This document shows positions 33,385 to 45,831 of a stretch of DNA of 64,000 nucleotides, piece by piece. Source of the DNA: Adenophora triphylla var. japonica (lineage: Eukaryota; Streptophyta; Magnoliopsida; Asterales; Campanulaceae); NCBI GenBank assembly GCA_022495995.1, contig JAFEMH010007532.1:1-64000 (forward strand), given 5' to 3'. The notes under the pieces are model-generated. The model made no database searches, was not told the origin of the DNA, and worked only from the letters and a program-made list of their open reading frames with translations. Within the stretch, counting starts at the first letter, position 1, and each line of letters begins with the position of its first letter. The position numbers and the translations under genes were made by a program.

Positions 33385-33918
33385 GTATCCTTATGCTAGG
33401 TTTTTTCATGAAGTTGATGAGAAATTGTTAGGGAAAACCATGTCAATCACAAGTTTACTGTCTTCTTCATCTTCTTCGATACCACCCTCTCCTCAATTTC
33501 CCAAACAGTCCCTTCATTCATCTCAATTTACAATCCACAGTTCCCATGGCACCCACCATATTCCTAGCCCAAAACCCATGTTGTGCAGACCCAGAAAGCC
33601 GTAGCAGCTCTCGCCGGAGTTGCGGGTCATGCTGCAATGGTGGGTCCCGCGCGGCTGATATACCTTTAGTAGGTTCCACCTTGCAACTCGTTGAACCCTC
33701 CAATGCCCTTTCGCTGCCCATTTAGGTAATTCATGTCTCTAGCGTTGTTGAATGGTATGATTAATTTACAATCTTTGCAATGTGTGTGTGTGAGAAAGAG
33801 AGAGATTAGATTTTTGCTGATTGATTTATGATTTTTTTTTTATTTTGAGAAAAGAATTCTGACAATTGCTTTAGTATGGCAGAGAGTGAGGTGAAAAAAA
33901 TGGAGTGGTGGTTGTAAG
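33385..33918. other. Interior of the long-TIR element, possible captured exon material
   Basis: Ser/Pro-coding pieces (SSSSSSIPPSPQFPKQS-like on the plus strand near 33455-33510) and a balanced base composition resemble a plastid-targeting or leader exon, but I recognise no specific gene. Confidence 0.35.
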
Positions 33919-34129
33919 TCTCATTCCATGTAAAAGACAAAATATCCCTTAAGTAACTCACGTGAGCGGCACATGTTATACTATTCGTTAGATTTTTAAC
34001 GGTTCATCCAAAATTACACCTGATTGTAACAAAAAGACAGAACTCAATAACCAACTTGTAACAAATGCAAATTCGATAACCAATTGAAACATATTGACAA
34101 ACTCAGGTAACTAAAATGCAATTTGCCCC

Positions 34130-34797
34130 AACAAAACGAGCTAAAAAAATTTCTCCATCTTTTACCGTTGAAAATATTGTACAATTCTTTTTAGTCAAAA
34201 TCTTAGAAAAAAATCATTTTTTTCAAGTAATTTGGAAAAAATAATTTTAAAAAAAATGTGCGGTGACATTTTCGTAATTAAATAAATCTTTTTAAAAAAT
34301 GCACGATAGCATTTTGTAAATAACTGAAACTTTTTTAAAATAACGTGGTAGCATTTTCGTAAATAACCGAAACATATTAACACCTCTTGCACTTTTTATA
34401 ACTAAAACTGTCACTTTTTATAACTAAAAACTGGCACTTTTTATCAATATATATGACATTTTTTAATACTAACACTGATGCATTATTTAACAATAACAAT
34501 TGCACTAGAAAAACACCAACTTGCACAATTTTACACTAGACTTGACACTGAAAAACACTATTACTGTTTTTGAAAAAGTGTTAGTTAATTACAAAACTGT
34601 CACTGCACATTTTAAATAAAGTTTCAATTAATTATGAAAATGACACCGTAGATTTTTAAAACTAGTTTTTCCTATATGTTTGGCAAAACTAGTTTTACGT
34701 AATACTTACACTTCTTCCTTTTAATCTGTCTAAAAAAAATTATTGTGTTTCTAAATAAAATTGTAGCGTAAAATTATTATGATATGCTCCACATAGT
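34130..34797. other. AT-rich stretch with imperfect repeats
   Basis: A unit of roughly 50-60 bases around GCATTTTCGTAAATAACCGAAA recurs about three times (34240-34380). CACTTTTTATAACTAAAA recurs near 34388 and 34410. No gene seen. Confidence 0.5.
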
Positions 34798-34799
34798 AC

Positions 34800-35088
34800 A
34801 CACTCCCTCTGTTTAAGAAGTTTGTCCCACACTTCGATTCTCAAAATCAGCTCAATCAAAATATGATCATGATTTTATAAAATCATAATTATTCCTATCA
34901 AAATCTAAAAATTGTGATTGATAATAATACAAATCAAAATCTAAAAATTGTGATTGATAATAATACAAATGGTGAATCAATATTAATTTTTAGAATTAAA
35001 TAAGTGAATTAGATATTTATAAATTTATGATATAAATTTGACTAAATTGACGATGAAAGTAGGGAAAAAAATCAAAATGAAGGGAGTA
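34800..35088. mobile_element. Degenerate MITE (CTCCCTC type)
   Basis: Left end ACACTCCCTCTGTTTAAG, right end GAAGGGAGTA, 289 bp. The interior differs from the main family and contains a tandem 44-bp repeat near 34890-34970. Confidence 0.5.
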
Positions 35089-35164
35089 TTATTTAAAAAT
35101 ATTAACTAATTAAAATGTGATTTTCATTATTTTCGGAGGTTAGAGTAGACATGATCAAAAATAC

Positions 35165-35340
35165 CCGGGAGGAACAGGGAGAATCGGGAACCGAAATTCG
35201 CTATAACCGGAACAGTGAAAGAACCGAAATCGTAACCGGCAGTAATACAGTTCGAATACGGGTCCACCATTTCAGAACCGAGAACCGGCGATTCTGAAAT
35301 CGGGAACCGGGAACCGTGAAACCCGTGACTTTGGAACCAT
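35165..35340 (+). repeat. Irregular GAACCGG-rich repeat
   Basis: GAACCG, GGAACCGG and AACCGAAAT variants recur at short irregular spacing. It is non-coding and likely slippage-derived. Confidence 0.5.
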
Positions 35341-35652
35341 GTAACAGATAATTTTTTGTTATTATTTAGTTAATAAATTAACTAAATTCATTAAAAAACT
35401 AATCAAATTTATTAAAAAAAATTAATATTTTCTTATAAAATCTATCCTTTTAAATGAATTTTATAATAAATCTAGTGGATTTTGAATTTCTATTAATTAT
35501 TTAACTATTTTCAGTTACATTACATTTTTTAAAAAAAATAAAAATAATTAGAGACTGCAACAACAGGCCTTTTGAAGCGTGAATCGGAAATTAGAATTAC
35601 ACGGTTTGAATATAATTTTGCTTCCATAAAACCGAATATCAGACGGTTCGAA

Positions 35653-35922
35653 TCCGAGCGGTTAAGGAAGCAGCATTGCTGGGCTTACAACCTCAGTGTG
35701 GGGAGTTCGAATCTTGGCAGAAGCAGCTGGAGCAGCCAATTTATTGGTGATGTAAGAGTGATGTAAATGTCTTGTAGGAGGGCTCTCTTGGGGCCAGGAG
35801 TATAAGGGTCTTTGTCACCATTGACTACCGTATCCGTAATTCTCATAAAATGGCTACGGGGATCGGAGTCTGCAGGGGTCAGAAATTCAAGACGAACCTA
35901 GGTATCAAAAAAAAAATAAAAA
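35653..35922 (+). mobile_element. tRNA-derived SINE with 18-bp target duplication
   Basis: The 5' part (GAGCGGTTAAGG at 35656-35667) and the B-box GTTCGAATC (35705-35713) resemble a Leu/Ser-tRNA-derived Pol III promoter. About 200 bp of unrelated body follow, then an A-rich tail. Flanks AATATCAGACGGTTCGAA (35635-35652) and AATATCAGAGGGTTCGAA (35923-35940) match 17/18. It is not a tRNA gene, because the fold and 3' half are missing. Confidence 0.8.
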
Positions 35923-35940
35923 AATATCAGAGGGTTCGAA

Positions 35941-36424
35941 ACCAACTGTATCCGAATAATTAATCACGTGTCTAGGATAGAGTAGTTTTGAAGGGATAGA
36001 AAATAAGTGGTGCAAATCATTTGAAGAATATTTCCGAATTGCCATTCTGAAAATAATGTTCTATCTCTATCTTGGTATCAACTCTCTGTAGGAACCGAAT
36101 TATGGATAGTACAATTAATTGTCACAATCTAATAATTGGGTCACTTCACTTGAGCTTCGACAACACATAGAAATAAATAGGTAAATTAAAAGTAAATATT
36201 TTTATAAATAATTAATAATATGAGTATTTTAATAATTGCCCCAAAAGGATATTCAAGTAGTTCATGCTAGTATTATTCATTTATTTTTTATGACACTTTA
36301 AAAGTGTACTCCAATCATTGCCTCATCTGGGCTTTTTTGTCAATTTATTCATGAGGACCTAATTGTAATTTTCTTGAACTTTGGAGACACAAACACTAAT
36401 GGTCAATCGACCAACATATACCTC
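35941..36424. other. AT-rich intergenic stretch
   Basis: No gene or repeat recognised. Confidence 0.5.
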
Positions 36425-36613
36425 TGTTCTAAAAGACCTCGCCTAAGGGTGTCTAGGCCCCGCCTAGGCGTTAGGCCCTTCTCCAACGCCTAGTTCTAAG
36501 CTTCGTCTAGGTCCTGACTAATTCCGATTAATCCCGATTAGTCCCCGACTAGTCCCCGCCTAGGCGCTAGGCCCGACTCCGTCGCCTAGCATCCGCCTAG
36601 CGCTTTTTAGAAC
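36425..36613. mobile_element. Fold-back element of the GTTCTAAAA...TTTTTAGAAC family, copy 1
   Basis: Ends GTTCTAAAAGACC and CGCTTTTTAGAAC, with a GC-rich interior of repeated CGCCTAGGCG-like pieces. A second copy is at 62265-62432. Confidence 0.75.
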
Positions 36614-36670
36614 CTTGACATATACACCTACTTTATATTTAGAGATGCTATTATTACGTGAATATCGAAT

Positions 36671-36750
36671 ATTGACAAATTTTGTATACAAAATATAAAG
36701 ATTATGAATCACTCTCATTAACACTAATTGATTTTAAGGTGAAATCTATC
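36671..36750 (+). repeat. Left copy of a direct repeat flanking the CACTA element
   Basis: About 80 bp starting ATTGACAAAT is similar (roughly three quarters identical by eye) to 54772-54850 on the other side of the CACTA element. Confidence 0.6.
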
Positions 36751-36864
36751 AGAGCAAACATGTTACACGTGAAGACCCAATGACCCACGATGTTATTCCG
36801 CACCACCTGATTAATAAATCCACGTTGTATGCTTTTTACAAAGTCCGACTCACTATCAGAAAAA

Positions 36865-37415
36865 GGTCATTTAGCGACGGAAATTTCCGCCGCTAAAATT
36901 ATATTTCCGTCGCTAAAATAAATCACCGACGGAAAAATTCCGTCGGTGGTCCGCCGCTACCAGCTCGTCGCAGTGCTCCGACGGGTCAATTTCCGCCGCT
37001 ATTTTTTTCTTTTACCGACGAAAATTAATTCCGCCGGTGAATTAATGGTTTCAGCGACGGAAAATTCATTGCTATATTAATTTAATTTAATTAAATTTTC
37101 ATTTCGGCGGCGGAAATTTCCGTCATTTGTAATAAAATAAATTTAATTAAATTAATTTCGCGGCGGAAATTTCCGTCATTTGTAATAAAATTTAAATTAA
37201 AATTAAATTATTTCGGCGGCGGAAATTACCGTCATTTGAAATTATTTAATTTTAATTTAAATTTTATTACGACGACGGAAATTTCCGCCGTGAAATTAAA
37301 AATTAAATAAAAATTAAATGATTATAGCGGCGGAAATTCCGTCATTGAAATTAATTTATTTAATTAATTTTTATTTCGGCATTAATTTCGGCGACGGAAA
37401 ATTCCGTCGTGATTA
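36865..37415. repeat. CACTA subterminal repeats, left (3') end
   Basis: Many copies of GGCGGAAATTTCCGYC and ACGGAAATTTCCG-like units in both orientations, spaced by AT-rich DNA. Such repeats are transposase binding sites in En/Spm elements. Confidence 0.85.
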
Positions 37416-37564
37416 CGAAATAAATTTAAAAAAATAATTTAAAATATCAATAAACCAAAATTTTTGTACACGATATAACATTTCAATTTATAAAACTAAA
37501 ACTATAAAAACTAAAATTCAAATATCGGCGTACCAAATAAAAACTAAATACCACCGTACCAATT

Positions 37565-37650
37565 TCGGGAGGAGGGGGGAGGGGGAGGGGGAGAGGGGGA
37601 GGGGGAGAGGGGAGAGGGGAGAGGGGTGGAGCGGGGGAGAGGCGGGGAGG
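37565..37650 (+). repeat. G-rich tract
   Basis: GGGAGGGGGAGGGGGAG-like runs over about 85 bases could form a G-quadruplex on the plus strand. The minus strand codes Pro-rich residues at the end of the second CACTA gene. Confidence 0.8.
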
Positions 37651-39535
37651 GGCTCCGCGGGTACCAAATGTCTCAAATGTTTACAAACAAGTATAAATTA
37701 ATACAAAAATGTCTAAAAATGTCCATGATCAACTTTGGGGGACGCGGAAATTACCACAGGAGTCTGGCCGAGATGAGCCATCAACGGCGCCAATTGTCTT
37801 TGAGTCTCTGCATGTTGTCTACGAATCTCTGCATGGACGTCGATCGTTCTCCTCCTGCATCTGCGTCGAGCGCCAAAGCATCCGCAAGCTTTGCCGCTCG
37901 CGTTTCTCCTCCTCAGCGCGGCCTCCAGTGTCGACCCTCGGATCATGAAACGTGGGGTGGGCTACATTTCGCCGACGGCCGGTCGGCGTCGACGGGCATT
38001 GCCGCCGTAATCCCCATCCCTAACACTCGGGCTCCTGCTCCTTGGATGTCCACTGAGAGGTGACCTCGTGCCAAACATCGAGCACGAAGGGGACGGGCTC
38101 GCGGGAGGCGTTCCTTCGGGAGCAACGGCGGCTTGATATGCGGCTGAAAAATAAAACAAACAATTATAATCATATACACAATGTAAGGTACATAAATAAA
38201 TTTACATATTCAAAATCAAGTCATTTAATGGTAGTTTTACTTACAAAGGCGATGCAGATCGATCGTCGACCCATTGCGGAGGTTGATCGGGCGCGTAGAA
38301 TTCCGAATATGGGTGCTAGCGTAAACATCCACAAAAGCGATATTCGGACCATACTCCCTTTCCTATAAATAAAATAAGCGAGATTATTACTTTGAAATTG
38401 TATATATAAATGCAACATTTAAAGCGATTTAAAAGCATGCATACACTACATTTACACTAAAACTATGGATTTCATAGCATCAACATTGGCTCCCGGCTAA
38501 CATACGTACATAAACCTATTTAAAAGCATCCATACACTACTACATTTAAATTAACATACATACCATGCGGTCGTGATGCTCGGCGGCCGTGGCGTCCCCC
38601 GGTATGCGCGCCGCCGACCCAGGAGCACGCTCTATTGGCCTTGGCATGTTCGGATATAACCTTCGCCGCGGGCGACCCCAAATATTCGCAAAATTGACCA
38701 AACACCTCATCGGTCATAAAAGTAGGACACTGAGGCTGTTCTCCCGCCGCGAGCCGAGTAGTATAATAATTTTTCTTCGTGGTACCTATAAAAAATATGA
38801 ATATCTCGTAAACATATAATGATGACATTATAAAATTAAAAGAGTATAATCATTGTTAATTAAACTAATTAAGGATAGATAAATATGTTACAAATAAAAT
38901 CCTTAAATAGCTTGTGAGCACGCTCATCGTAAACATATCTAGCCGTCGCATCGGCGATGTACGGCGCCCAATAATATTTAGCCTACAACATATAATGATA
39001 ACATTACAAAACTAAAAGAGTACAATCATTATTAATTATAACATTTTAATAACAAACTAACATTTAAGTTTTAAATAAAAACCATTAACACATTACCTTA
39101 AACTCATCCCACGCATCGTCCTTACGCCTCTGTGGCAATTTTTTCCAGTTGGGCCAAAACTCGGTCATTTTTCGAGACCGCCGGTATTGCCCGATCTTAG
39201 TCCACTGGGGTGGGGTATCCACCTACAAACCTGCCAAGTATATTTATACAATAACATTTTAACTTAAATAATGAATTATATATAAAGCAAAAAGGAACCA
39301 ACTTATATCAAATTAATGAAGAGTTACTTCTTTTGGTCATAAAGTGATGATATCGACAAATATCCTCCCCTCGGAATCGACGGTGAGTACGAGTATCGGC
39401 CCCAGGTGGAGCTAGTACTACTGCGTGAAGGGTCGACATCATCGCTACCGGATCGGGACGGTTGCGTCCCGGTAATCAATGTGTAAATAGGCTTAGTCTT
39501 CTTACCCTTGCCCTTTCTACTAGAACTCATCTTGT
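37565..39535 (-). pseudogene. Second CACTA gene (Transposase_24-like), exons degraded
   Basis: In order on the minus strand: MSSSRKGKGKKT and a Ser-rich start at 39530; W-containing piece near 39110-39230 (KMTEFWPNWKKLPQ); VFGQFCEYLG and SEHAKANRA with HTGG (38560-38790); a PPQWVDDRS block (38250-38290); and an Arg/Gln-rich piece at 37710-38100. The HTGG and WVD.RS blocks are typical of the accessory protein of plant CACTA elements. Intervening AT-rich pieces may be introns. Frameshifts make the exact exon limits uncertain. Confidence 0.5.
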
Positions 39536-39581
39536 ATTACGGTAAAAATATTAAAATATACATCTTTAACAATAGGAAACA

Positions 39582-39885
39582 ATATATTCACAATACATCT
39601 AAAACTTTAAAGTTCTAATAATCTAAAGCATTCACAATACATATAAAACTTTAAACTATTAATAATATAAAGCATTCACAATACATATAAAACTTTAAAG
39701 TTCTAATAATCTAAAGCATTCACAATATATATAAAACGACGGATATTAAAAATAATCTAAAGCATTCACAATACATATGAAACTTTAAAGTTCTAATAAT
39801 CTAAAGCATTCACAATACATATAAAACTTTAAAGTTCTAATAATCTAAAGCATTCACAATACAATTTTAAACTTTAAACTATTAT
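39582..39885 (+). repeat. 44-45-bp minisatellite, about seven units
   Basis: ATTCACAATAC recurs at about 39588, 39630, 39674, 39718, 39763, 39808 and 39851. Units also contain CTTTAAAGTTCTAATAATC. It lies between the two CACTA genes. Confidence 0.88.
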
Positions 39886-42800
39886 TAATCTTCGTCCCCA
39901 TCATCATTTGGACTCTGAATTACTACAAAACTCGAGTTCTTCATCTTCGTCTTCGGACTACGATGAATCAAACTCTGGTTCCTCTTCCTCTTCCTCTTCC
40001 TCTTCCTCTTCCTCTTCCTACGATTCATCAATATCAATGTGCGCGAGATGACTGAGCGAGGCGGGGAGTTGGCAAATTCATTTGGTAAGATATCCTCCTC
40101 GGGTTCATCAACATTTTGAGGAATATGAGTGACATCATCTAATGGATGATTAGGCGATGAAACGTTAGGTGGCCTTTGGCATTTCATCCTCTTGATAGGG
40201 TGTTTCTAATGACGACTCTGTAGTTGTCGACGAGGGTAGGTTGTCAATCATGCTCCTAGCCTTGGTCATCCAAACAGACCCACAATCCGTCGGGTCGCGG
40301 ACGAGGGTAGGGAGTCATGTATACTGTTGTGCTTGAGATGCTAAGATGAAGACGTCGTCGCCATTATGTACGGACGAGTCCTTTACATCGACGAGGTCAA
40401 ATATGGGGTGCTTCTTAACACCTCGCACGGCATCCCGCCAATCACAATTGAACAAGACAACCTTTGTTTCTACCGAAATACTCCACCTCGACTACTTCTT
40501 TCGGGACGCCATAATAATCATTCCCTATAAGCTTCACACCGCTATTCCACGTCAATTTAGAGCCCCGTAAGCTTTGGTATGAAACACATAGCCATTCACG
40601 AAATAACCGTTGTATAAATGAACGTTCAAGTACGGAGATGATGCTAAATGTCTTAACCTCGCGGCTTTGGCATCACCCGGATGTTCGGCTATCTATAAGA
40701 CAATATTGTAACCAATTTAATACAATTTTAAGATTGAATGTTTAAAGAAGTGTATAGAATAAATTTGAATGAAACGAAATATTTACATATTTCCTTAGCC
40801 GGTTTGGAAATTCTCTTTACGTCCTAGTTGCGATGAGTTACGGAGATAAATCCTGAGCTAAATCTTCAAACATTACGCAATAGGGTTAAACAAGGCATTT
40901 CATATGCGGGTAATTAAACATGCATAATTTAATCGACGAGGCGTAAACATAACATCAATGACTTACTTGATATATTCCCAACCTCGTCGCAGTTAAGAAG
41001 AACATACGTTTCGACCGCGGCAAACTCTTTAGCGGTTAACGTACGCGTACCAACCCGTTTGCCGAGCAACCGACCGGGGATGAAAATACGAGAGATGTTT
41101 CCCTTAGACGGAAAACCACCATCGTAATTGCGGCCAACCCTAGTCAATCTCGTATCAACATCGGGAGGAAAATATGTTTCGACAAAGGCAACAATCTCAT
41201 CTATGATAACGGCCTACGAAATTGAGGCCTCGACCATGGCCCTATTGCTCATCTTCCTTTTCAATTGGCCTAGATACCTAAAAGTCATTCGTAGATTAAA
41301 ACATAAATAATGTTAAAGAAGGTATATTGTTAACGCTCAAATTATTTAGAAATAGAATAAATTCAATTACCTCTCAAATGGATACATCCATACGTATTGA
41401 GCTGGACCACCGACTCTAGCTTCGTATGCCAAGTGGACCGGTAAATGCTCCATAGAATCAAAGAATGAAGGAGGAAATATCTTCTCAAGTTTGCACAAAG
41501 TCACTACGATGCTCTCCTCAAGCTTTTTCATGTGATCAACACGCGGTGTGGTCGATGTTAACGCTCGGAAAAACTCACTTAACTCTGTTAACGCCACCCG
41601 GATATTGTCGGGCAAGAGACCCACGAGAGCAATCGGAAGTAGCCTATCCCGGCCAAAACGTGGCAATCGTGACTCTTCAAACCACTGCACTTTCCCCTCC
41701 TCTACATTGACACGATTACCAATGTTAGACGCGTAACCATCAGGAAGCCTTAAATCCTTGAGCCATTTCGGGAGGAGGAGCTTCTTTTCCTTTGTAAGCA
41801 CGTATTGAGCCATCGGTCTAAGCTGGTTTTACCATTGACGTATACCAAGTCTAAGGCCGGCCGCTTACAGATTTCCTTAAGGTCCTTTCGAGCTTTTTCG
41901 TTGTCTTTAGTTGTTCTCTTGAAATCCATCAACGTGTTAAAAACATTATCGAATACATTCTTCTCAATGTGCATCACGTCAAGGTTATGTCGAATGAGAT
42001 TTGTTTTCCGGTATGGCGGCTCCCAAAATATACTCCTCTTGATCCGGTTATGGGTAGTCCCAAACCCTTGTATTTTGGTCTTCGAAAACTTTTTCCCCCA
42101 CCGAGGATCGGGCAATCTAGATACCTCCTCATAGACCGTGTCACCACTTAAACGAATCGGGGCCTCATCATGGTCAATCTTGTTCTTTTTAAACGCATTC
42201 TTACGGGTCCTGAATGGGTGGTCCTCAGGAAGAAATTGTCTATGGCAATCGAACCAACATGGTTTTCCGAGTGCGTGAGCGTGAAAGACTTTGTGTCACT
42301 CATACAATACGGACGAGAGCCAACTTCCCGTGGGTGCTCCAACCCGATAACATCCCATATGCGGGGAAGTCATTAGCTGTCCACATCAACGCGACCTTCA
42401 TGCTTTGAAATTCTCTCGCTTGAAAGCATCCCACGTTTCGACCCCATCCTCCCAAAGCTGCTTCAATTCGTCCATCAAAGGTCGGAGATAGACGTCAATG
42501 TTCCTCCCGAGTACATTTGGGCCGGGGATGAATAACGACAAGAACATGTAGGGATCACTCATACACAACCGGGCGGAAGATTGTAGACGGTGGCTATAAG
42601 CAGGCCAACAAGAGTAAGATTTTGCCCAGGACCAAACGGATTGAAACCATCGGAAGCGAGATGCATAACCGTATATTTCTTGCTTCGGAGGCCTTGAAAG
42701 TCGGGATAAGTCTCATCAAAGTGTTTCCATGCCTCCCCATCAGCGGGATGAATCAACACACCCTCTTCACGCAAACTTTCCTTATGCCAACGCATTGCCT

Positions 42801-43562
42801 CTGCGGTAGATTTAGACGCGTAGAGGCGTTGCGATCTTGGAATCAACGGCATGTAACGCATGGCTGCTTATGTGGTACATTTTTCTTGTGTTTTGAACTC
42901 CCCCTCCGATTTGGCTTATATCTACTTTGTCCATGAAATTGAACACTCTGTCTTACGTGAATCTTCCTTGTAGAATAGCATGCGAGTCATTCTTACACGC
43001 ATCAATCTTTTCATAACATAGCCCAATCTGCCCAACCAACTTCTTTGTCTCATAAAAGTTTGTAACCATCTTATTCTCTTTCGGCAACATCCGCTTAATT
43101 GCTTTCATGATACGATTATAAACGGGGCGGCTAATATTGCAATCGGCCTTTATGTTAAGGAGCTCGGCCACGGCCTCCCGGCCACCGATCTCGCAACTGG
43201 ATAGACCTTCTCTTTTGCGAGTCCATAGCATCAATAAATTTCTTGGGCTGCGGGGTTGGTTCTTCTTTGTTGGTTCTACGACCAATCGAAGGAAGGACAG
43301 GTTTGCATCCCTAACCATATCTTCCATATTCAAGGTGGTTCTTCATTGTCTGAATAATAGGTTCGGGTTCGGGAGGTACATGAATATTCTCGGGGATTAT
43401 TCGCAACATTTGTGCGCAATCTCGGCTCACCATGACGGGTCCACCGTTTGTACCCAACTTCAAACCCGTTACGCAAAAGATGTTTCGAGTCTCGATCAAG
43501 CTTAGATACTTGACATTACAACACTTGTCGCATGGACACCTAATCTTACCATCCTTATCCAT
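39885..43562 (-). pseudogene. CACTA TNP2-like transposase, frameshifted
   Basis: This is the catalytic protein of CACTA transposition. From 43562 down: MDKDGKIRCPCDKCCN (transposase-associated zinc motif); a spacer with REAVAELLNIKADCNIS; SRYK...VPHK near 42870-42935; RYMPLIPRSQRLYASKSTAE, HPADGEAWKHFDETYPDF and LASDGFNPFG (42600-42861, Transposase_21 core); DVMHIEKNVFDNV (41975-42013); WLKDLRLPDGYASN and LEKIFPPSFFDSMEHLPVHL (41400-41770, DUF4218); YYGVPKEVVEVEYFGR (about 40465-40520, DUF4216); and an acidic tail coded by a GAAGAG repeat at 39980-40018. Stops and frame changes separate most blocks. Confidence 0.85.
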
Positions 43563-43907
43563 GTGACCGGTTTTATTTAATTGAGCAAATTCAACAAACC
43601 CCTTGACCCTCTATAAAACTCGGGATTGATACCGCGTTGATTCGGCAACTTCCGCTTATACATCCAACTACGATCATCGTTAACGAGACATCACTCTGCA
43701 TTGCAATCCATATATTATACGTACACTCAATTTAATCGACGGATGAAACAAAATCGGGATGTTAATAATTATTGGATTTCATAATATATTAACAGTTTAG
43801 AAGTAATTAACGTATTATCATTCCCTAAATTCGAATTACAAACTTAAAAGCAACACGAGATCTTCTTAAAATAAATATAAAGCTTCTAACTCATATTTAA
43901 CAATATA

Positions 43908-45486
43908 TTAACGGGTCTTCTTAAAGTGTCTAGGAACTCGTTCCCGCTCCCGAACTCGAATCTCTACTCTTCCTCCGCCTCGGTCCCAGGAGGTCTTTGG
44001 TCTAGGTATGTTGAAAAGTCGGTCGGACCTCGTCTGGCTCGGGTATCGTGTGAGATGGTGGATCAATCGATCTGGTAGCTCTCGGTCTTGCTCTTTCTGC
44101 CTCAAGGCCTCCTGCGAGCTATCACTTCGGGATCATTTCTCAAGCGGCTCTCTCCGAATCTCCCGTCTCTCATGTCTGCTGCAATGTCGCCGGTGATTTC
44201 ATCGGGGTTGCTCTTGGCCTCCATGCCTCTTAATGTCCATTTGGAAGAATAGTACGCCCCAAAACACTCTCGGCGTCGAGCCTCTATCATCGGTGTACGG
44301 GACCTTGCTTGCTCCTCGTACCATGTCGGATACTCGGTGGTCGAAATGTGCTACCTCTAGTCGACGGAGTAGTGGTCGTATCGGAAGAAAGCCCTCTAGA
44401 AATGCTCACGCAAAGAAATGTGTAGTACGAGGCTCGGTCATAATCATCGGCATTGTATTAGTCGTCAGCTTGCTCTCTCAAAGTCCGAGATGGTCTGCTG
44501 CGGGTATCCGTCTTGTCTGCTCACTAGAGATGGAATGCAAAGGATGATACATGTAGTCCGGAAGTCGGACAATAAGCGGCCCGTCTGAATATCTCTCATA
44601 GTCTGCAATCCCCATGCTTAGGAATCCAATAGTACGGGTTTGCGGTCTCATATCGGGCCAAGGCCAACCTCACTATGCCAACTCTCGGTGCGGCATCCCT
44701 CAATATCTGCTTGTCCGAGTCACCCAAGGTAATGCCGTGCCCCTGCAGCGGTGGCGAGATCAAGCGAAATCTCTCATACGGCCACAATGATAGTAATGCA
44801 GAGCTGAACCATGTACTCGGATCCTCCGGCTAATCTATCAATGCTTAGTGGTATGTCTCAGCTAGCAACGGTGGAATGATGTCCATCGCTCCTGTCCAGA
44901 TTGAATATGCCGGATGTCAACTCCTCGATCACCTCTCATTTGCTGATGATCTCTAACGGCGTAGGCTGGACACACTCCGATGTAGCCGCGAAGTAGTGCG
45001 CGAGACGGAATGAGCAACATGAATATATCTAAGGAAGTGGATAGATCAAACGGTCAGGGGCTGGTCCGACTCAATCGGCTATATGAGTCAAGTCTATGAA
45101 TCTATCGTCAACGACAATGCCCGATACCCGGTCTGGCGATAATCCCAAGAATTCGAGATAGTTGCTCCGTAGCGATCGTCTGTCTCGAGGAAATGCCACG
45201 AGTCCTCGACTCGGCCGCACCGATCGGTGCTCGAAAATCCTCCATCGTTGGCATCGGATCGTTGTACGATAGGGTGAACACATGTCGCTCCGAATCCCAA
45301 AAGCACGAAGCGGCTCGGAGCGAGATCCCAATCAATCTTCCAATCTTTTAGAGACCGGATGCATGGCATGCTATACCTCCTGTCAATAAGTTTCCGGTGT
45401 TGTTTTTGGTGAAAGCGCGTGAGTTCAAGAATGTCTTGTTGAAATTGAAACTCGCGGGAAACAATTTCTCCATTGTAATGCTCCAT
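43908..45486 (-). pseudogene. ORF1-like coding remnant of Athila-type character, inside CACTA
   Basis: Minus-strand frames show IDRRYSMPCIRSLKDWKIDW, then in another frame TLSYNDPMPTMEDF, and later ISHPLLRYIHVAHS. This order resembles the 'retrotransposon ORF1' domain of Athila-type elements (RRY.PC..SL..L, TLSY....T.EFL, HP.LRYIH). It continues with an uncertain Arg-rich C-terminal part near 43908-44290. Many frame changes. It could be a captured or inserted fragment, or a CACTA-specific gene I do not know. Confidence 0.35.
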
Positions 45487-45831
45487 CTTTGCCTTAAATT
45501 GGGGTTCTTTGGGACTTTTTACCTATTAATATTGTGAATAATTGTATCAACAAATCTTGAGCTCTAGTTCAAACTAAACTAAAGGATAATGGTGTCCCTA
45601 CCTAACCACCTACTCTTTGTCCTTTAAGTGCATGTTTGATAAACCTATCCCATCCCGAAATGCATGATTATATGAAATGCAAATATCACTTTGCCTACTT
45701 GCTTTATAATCGAAAATAAAGAAATTTCGGCTTTTGCATAGACCTAAATTATTACTATTGTGAATAATTTTAAATATTAATATTTAATTCCTTGTTGTAA
45801 AATATATAATTTTACAATGATGAATTAAATT
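45487..45831. other. AT-rich spacer inside CACTA
   Basis: No gene or repeat recognised. Confidence 0.4.

Noticed and set aside
35653..35715. tRNA gene
   Set aside because: Only the promoter-like half is present; there is no complete cloverleaf, and an A-rich tail and target duplication mark it as a SINE.
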